From Treponema sp. (GTDB taxonomy: Bacteria; Spirochaetota; Spirochaetia; Treponematales; Treponemataceae): 53,771 bases of DNA. Location: NCBI GenBank assembly GCA_024402475.1, contig JAKSTQ010000014.1, forward strand, positions 1-53,771. Reading direction: 5' to 3'. Position numbers and translations under genes: made by a program. Numbering within the stretch: the first letter of the stretch is position 1; every line of letters starts with the position of its first letter. Positions 50,690 through 53,771 of the stretch are shown one piece after another. The notes beneath the pieces are model-generated. The model was not told the DNA's origin. It made no database searches and was given only the letters and a program-made list of their open reading frames with translations.

Positions 50690-51584
50690 AAAGATTTTAT
50701 CTGCCGCAGTTTTTGGCATTCTTATTCAGGCTGCTTTTTCACAGCCGGTTCCTCCAACTCCGCCAAAAGGCCCAAACGGAACTGGAACTATGGAAATTCC
50801 AGGCGTAAAAATGCCTTCAATGCCGCAGGTATCCATGCCTACAATGGGATCTTCTTTTTATACACCGGGAACCAGCAATTCTTCTAATCAGAAACAAAAT
50901 AACCAGCAGACTCAACAGCAGACAAATCAGTCCCAGCCTGCCCAGCAGAATCCTGCAAATCTCGCACCAAACATTGCTCTGGCCGAAAACAATCTCAGTG
51001 CAGCTGACATTCAGGCACTTGCAGAACGCGGCCTTTTTACAAATGTTTCTTCCATCTTTGGAAATTCATCAAACGGCCTTAACTCAGTTTTAGGACAGCA
51101 GCAGAATACAAATCAGACTGCTCTTCTTGCCCAGATTCTTTCTGAACTGAATTCAATTAAGAATCAGCAGACAAACCTTAACGCAAACAATTCAGTTAAG
51201 TTAAAGCCTTCCAATGAACCGCCAGCCCTTCTGCGTTTTGTAATCAACACACAGGATTTTTTAAGTTCCTGCAGTGCTGTATATATTTCAAAACCGGAAA
51301 GTGACGGCACATTCCTTTTGACAGGTGACTGCAGAACTTTATTCAACGGCAGAACTCAATCAGAAACCTTCTACATTTTCTTTAAAGCAAACGGCACAAA
51401 AGAAGGCAGAACAGTTTACAACGTAACAAGCACATTGAGCCAGAATTACACAAACCCCTACACACTCCTGTACAGATTATGTTCAATCCAGAACGTAACT
51501 GCTACCAAAACGGGTAACATGGTTTCTTTCATGCTGAATCAGGATGGAATCAGAAGCGACGTCCTTATCGACATCGGAAAATAA
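50676..51584 (+). CDS. Exported Q/N-rich protein of unknown function
   Basis: A 302-residue protein. I choose the TTG at 50676 because GGAGG lies 6 bases before it; the ATG at 50661 lies before this Shine-Dalgarno. The result is a clean signal peptide (residues 1-22, MQTCKKILSAAVFGILIQAA then FS). Residues ~25-60 are Pro/Met-rich (PVPPTPPKGPNGTG). A Q/N-rich block follows (about 70-105, NQKQNNQQTQQQTNQSQPAQ), with further NQQTN motifs near residue 165-175. The C-terminal half is beta-rich and ends SFMLNQDGIRSDVLIDIGK. The start overlaps the upstream gene by 14 bases. Function unknown. Confidence 0.72.
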   Translation: MQTCKKILSAAVFGILIQAAFSQPVPPTPPKGPNGTGTMEIPGVKMPSMPQVSMPTMGSSFYTPGTSNSSNQKQNNQQTQQQTNQSQPAQQNPANLAPNIALAENNLSAADIQALAERGLFTNVSSIFGNSSNGLNSVLGQQQNTNQTALLAQILSELNSIKNQQTNLNANNSVKLKPSNEPPALLRFVINTQDFLSSCSAVYISKPESDGTFLLTGDCRTLFNGRTQSETFYIFFKANGTKEGRTVYNVTSTLSQNYTNPYTLLYRLCSIQNVTATKTGNMVSFMLNQDGIRSDVLIDIGK

Positions 51585-51599
51585 TTTTAAGGAACAGAT

Positions 51600-52289
51600 A
51601 TGGCAGACATTTTACAGGAAGGACTTGCTTCACTTAATTTTTCAAAAGAAGAAGTTGAACGCATCAGTCCTCTCATTGAACAGTATATCGGCGAACTCAG
51701 GCTTTTCAATTCTGCCTATAACCTTGTAAACACAGATGATCATGACGAAATCGTAATCCGTCATATTCTTGACAGTCTTGCCGCAAATTTTAAAATCATG
51801 GAACTTGCTGCCGGGCTTAAAACCAATCTTGCTAAAGACGAAATTATAATCGGCGACATCGGAACAGGCGGCGGACTTCCAGGCATTCCTCTTGCAATTG
51901 CAAATCCTGATCAGAAATTTGTTTTTGTAGAAAGAATGAATAAACGCTGTGCCTTTCTTGAAAACTGCTGTGCGATTCTCGGACTTTCAAATGTAACGGT
52001 AAAAAATCTTGAAGCAGAAAAAGTTCCGGCACAGTCAATCGACCTTGCAACTTTCCGCGCTTTCAGACCACTTGATAAAAAGATGATTTCAACTCTTTTG
52101 AACATGCTTCCGGCTAAAGGCCTTCTTGCAGCTTACAAAGCAAAAAAAGAAAAGATTGTAGAAGAAATGACAGGAATCAATTACAGTGCAGACCAGTACA
52201 GCATTGAACCTCTTGAAGTTCCTTTCTTAACAAAAAACGCCCGCGATAACGATGACCGCGAGCGTAATCTTGTTGTTATCCGTAAATAA
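51600..52289 (+). CDS. rsmG: 16S rRNA m7G527 methyltransferase RsmG
   Basis: A 229-residue class I methyltransferase that methylates N7 of G527 in 16S rRNA. Motif I is IGDIGTGGGLPGIPLA, followed by KFVFVERMNKRCAFLENCC and, later, IDLATFRAFRPLDK. The opening helical region ending RLFNSAYNLVNTDDHDEI and HILDSL is also typical. TAAGGAACAG precedes the ATG, 15 bases after the exported protein gene. In many genomes rsmG sits near gidA or parAB; here it does not. Confidence 0.96.
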   Translation: MADILQEGLASLNFSKEEVERISPLIEQYIGELRLFNSAYNLVNTDDHDEIVIRHILDSLAANFKIMELAAGLKTNLAKDEIIIGDIGTGGGLPGIPLAIANPDQKFVFVERMNKRCAFLENCCAILGLSNVTVKNLEAEKVPAQSIDLATFRAFRPLDKKMISTLLNMLPAKGLLAAYKAKKEKIVEEMTGINYSADQYSIEPLEVPFLTKNARDNDDRERNLVVIRK

Positions 52290-52295
52290 CAGACA

Positions 52296-53654
52296 TCATG
52301 TAATCATTTTTAACAGTCTCATCAACTGCGGCTTTTCAATCAAGTCGATCGGACGGCCGTCAATGTATTTGTGTGCTTCTTCAGAGAAAGTTCCCGATGT
52401 AATACAAATACCTTTATCACATTTTGCATCACGAATCTTTCCATGGAAATCGCGGATATAAAGTTCACCAACTGAACCTGAGTTGCGGTAAAAGCGGAAA
52501 AGTTCCTTGTCTTCCCATTTTGAATTTTCTACATCACACAAAATTTCAATGCTGTCAGGCACAACAGAAACGTCGATGATTTTTACAAAGGATTTTGCAT
52601 AAATCACTTTTACAAGATTGCGGCACAAAGCAACAAAGTCACTTGTTCCTGATGTAAGGTAAACCTGAAGATTTGAGTTCTGATTCAATTCCTTGTAACG
52701 GGTTACAAGAGCAGCTGTATCTTTGTAAACAGGCACAACCATAAGAATTCGGTTAAGTGCATCAAGACCAAGAGAAAAATTATTTGTCTTAAAGTAGCAG
52801 GCCGCAAGACGGTAATTCAATTCAAGAAAAATTTCCTGAGGAACATCCTTAAGTTTAAGACCAATTTCAAAGTCCTGAACTGCAGCTTCCATCTGATTCA
52901 TTTTTGTATGAATGATACCGGCATACAGACTTGACTGAGCACCAAACACAGGATCCGGTCTAAGGTGAGTAAATACCTTAAGGGCTTTGTCGCCAAGACC
53001 ACATTCCTGCATTGAATCAGCCATTGCAAAAAGTGCTTCTTTATTCTGTGGATTTTCATCAAGTGCTTTACGAAGATACTGAATTGCTTCCTTAAAATGA
53101 TGTGCCTTGTACAATGCCATTCCCAGCGGAGCATAAACACCATTGCTTTCAGGATTGATTGTAATTGCTTTGCGCATCAAAGGAACGGCTTTCTCGTAAT
53201 CACCGGTTTTATAAAAAGCATTTCCAAGATAAAGATTTGCTTCGTAATTTTCTGGAGTCAGTTTTAACGCAGTTAAGAGAAAAGAAATTGCTTCCTGTGA
53301 TTTATCAAGCTTAACAAGACATACACCGCGTCTTAAGTTTACAAGCCCCATGTCAATTTCTGTATGTTTACTTGCAAGAGCAGTAAGGGTTTCATACAAA
53401 GGTGAAGCCTTATCCCAAAGATGTTCGCGATAATACAGGTCGGCAAGAGGCAAAAGTGCCTGCACATTCTGAGGATTGTGAGCTAATTTTTTTGTAGCAT
53501 CACGAATAATTGCAGCTCTGTTCTTCTGTTTATACTTATCTGTTTCAACAACGCCTGATGCTTCCTTGTTCTTTTTATGACTTGTAACAAGAATCAGAAC
53601 GACAATAAATAAAAGTACCGCTACACTCGAGATGATTATTGGTAGTAAATCCAT
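52296..53654 (-). CDS. TPR-repeat membrane protein
   Basis: A 452-residue protein anchored by one N-terminal helix (about residues 5-25, IIISSVAVLLFIVVLILV), then a polar linker and about seven TPR units between residues 50 and 310, with patterns such as ALLPLADLYYREHLWDKA, ALKLTPENYEANLYLGNAFYKTGDYEKA and ALDENPQNKEALFAMADSM. A C-terminal beta-rich domain of about 130 residues (from KSFVKIIDVSVVPDSIEILCD) contains a restriction-endonuclease-like or Cas-like small fold, CDKGICITSGTFSEEAHKYI, reminiscent of the Mrr-like restriction-endonuclease fold seen at the end of some membrane TPR proteins. This last point is by eye only. Convergent with rsmG. Confidence 0.85.
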   Translation of the reverse strand: MDLLPIIISSVAVLLFIVVLILVTSHKKNKEASGVVETDKYKQKNRAAIIRDATKKLAHNPQNVQALLPLADLYYREHLWDKASPLYETLTALASKHTEIDMGLVNLRRGVCLVKLDKSQEAISFLLTALKLTPENYEANLYLGNAFYKTGDYEKAVPLMRKAITINPESNGVYAPLGMALYKAHHFKEAIQYLRKALDENPQNKEALFAMADSMQECGLGDKALKVFTHLRPDPVFGAQSSLYAGIIHTKMNQMEAAVQDFEIGLKLKDVPQEIFLELNYRLAACYFKTNNFSLGLDALNRILMVVPVYKDTAALVTRYKELNQNSNLQVYLTSGTSDFVALCRNLVKVIYAKSFVKIIDVSVVPDSIEILCDVENSKWEDKELFRFYRNSGSVGELYIRDFHGKIRDAKCDKGICITSGTFSEEAHKYIDGRPIDLIEKPQLMRLLKMIT

Positions 53655-53664
53655 AGTAACTTAT

Positions 53665-53694
53665 ATTATAGACACCTATTTATAGCACTGTCAA
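53665..53694 (-). promoter_or_regulatory. Promoter of the TPR protein gene
   Basis: Minus strand perfect TTGACA (53694-53689), an 18-base spacer and perfect TATAAT (53670-53665). The ATG follows 10 bases after the -10 box, giving a leader of about 3-4 bases. Confidence 0.75.
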
Positions 53695-53723
53695 GAAATC
53701 AAAACGCCCCGCAATATTGATAT

Positions 53724-53771
53724 GTACCCCTTTTACTGGACAAAAGTAAAAGGGGTATTTTTATGCGATAC
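53724..53771 (+). mobile_element. Possible left end of an IS3-family insertion sequence (cut by window edge)
   Basis: TGTACCCCTTTTACTGGACA resembles the terminal inverted repeat of IS150-like IS3 elements. TACCCCTTTTACT (53725-53737) forms a perfect 13-base stem with AGTAAAAGGGGTA (53745-53757), followed by T residues; such a hairpin often sits before IS transposase genes to limit read-through. An ATG at 53764 begins Met-Arg-Tyr at the window edge, like the OrfA start of this family. The call rests on recall of end patterns; the element itself is outside the window. Confidence 0.5.

Noticed and set aside
1..53771. tRNA, rRNA or CRISPR array anywhere in the window
   Set aside because: No gap exceeds about 190 bases without a gene, and none shows a cloverleaf, rRNA motif or regularly spaced repeats.

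Overview
The window reads as chromosomal DNA of a spirochaete, most likely a host-associated Treponema (gut, rumen or oral type). The basis is gene content and style rather than a marker gene: moderately AT-rich DNA, dense short operons on both strands, an LpoB plus LPP20 lipoprotein cluster, a Gx (heptaprenyl diphosphate synthase component I-like) membrane protein, ThyX instead of ThyA, a GerMN-domain membrane protein, and lipoproteins whose lipobox has Phe at -3. No rRNA, tRNA or CRISPR array was found. No gap between genes exceeds 300 bases.

Layout. 1-1225: tail of an unknown gene and a DUF262-HNH nuclease-like protein (defence flavour). 1313-10764: proS, an exported protein, a GerMN protein, a KDG-kinase/beta-mannosidase operon and an M3 oligopeptidase. 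10827-16289: a same-strand run of diguanylate cyclase, hisB, SGNH hydrolase, an unusual radical SAM protein and a lipoprotein, faced by a membrane protein fused to an SGNH-like domain (16389-17336). 17520-20269: DcuS/CitA-type histidine kinase, response regulator and alpha/beta hydrolase. 20258-27466: two AMP-forming acyl-CoA synthetases flanking a beta-CASP nuclease and a cardiolipin synthase. 27546-32230: ptsI-der-rsm22-like operon. 32265-37755: lipoprotein, YgiQ-type radical SAM protein, TrkH and TrkA. 37849-42092: Gx protein with a CbiQ-like partner, LpoB and two LPP20 proteins, thyX. 42155-48137: Pr6Pr membrane protein, a large orphan protein with a DUF2804-like partner, an orphan ABC ATPase and an M29 aminopeptidase. 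48272-48909: Phd/VapC-type toxin-antitoxin pair with a perfect operator palindrome. 49027-53654: rsmE, an HExxH protein, a Q/N-rich exported protein, rsmG and a TPR protein. The last ~50 bases look like the left end of an IS3-family insertion sequence.

How the parts fit. The main themes are ribosome biogenesis (rsmE, rsmG, der, Rsm22-like, proS), envelope work (LpoB/LPP20, cardiolipin synthase, acyl-CoA synthetases, lipoproteins), sugar use and its control (beta-mannosidase, KDG kinase, PTS enzyme I), signalling (GGDEF, two-component system) and potassium uptake.

The strongest sequence-level pattern is in the promoters. At about fourteen first-in-operon genes the -10 hexamer ends only 6-10 bases before the ATG and no Shine-Dalgarno sequence is present, whereas genes inside operons mostly carry good Shine-Dalgarno sequences. 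This predicts widespread leaderless or near-leaderless mRNAs. Two divergent gene pairs (pepF/GGDEF and beta-CASP/cls) have physically interleaved promoters of this type.
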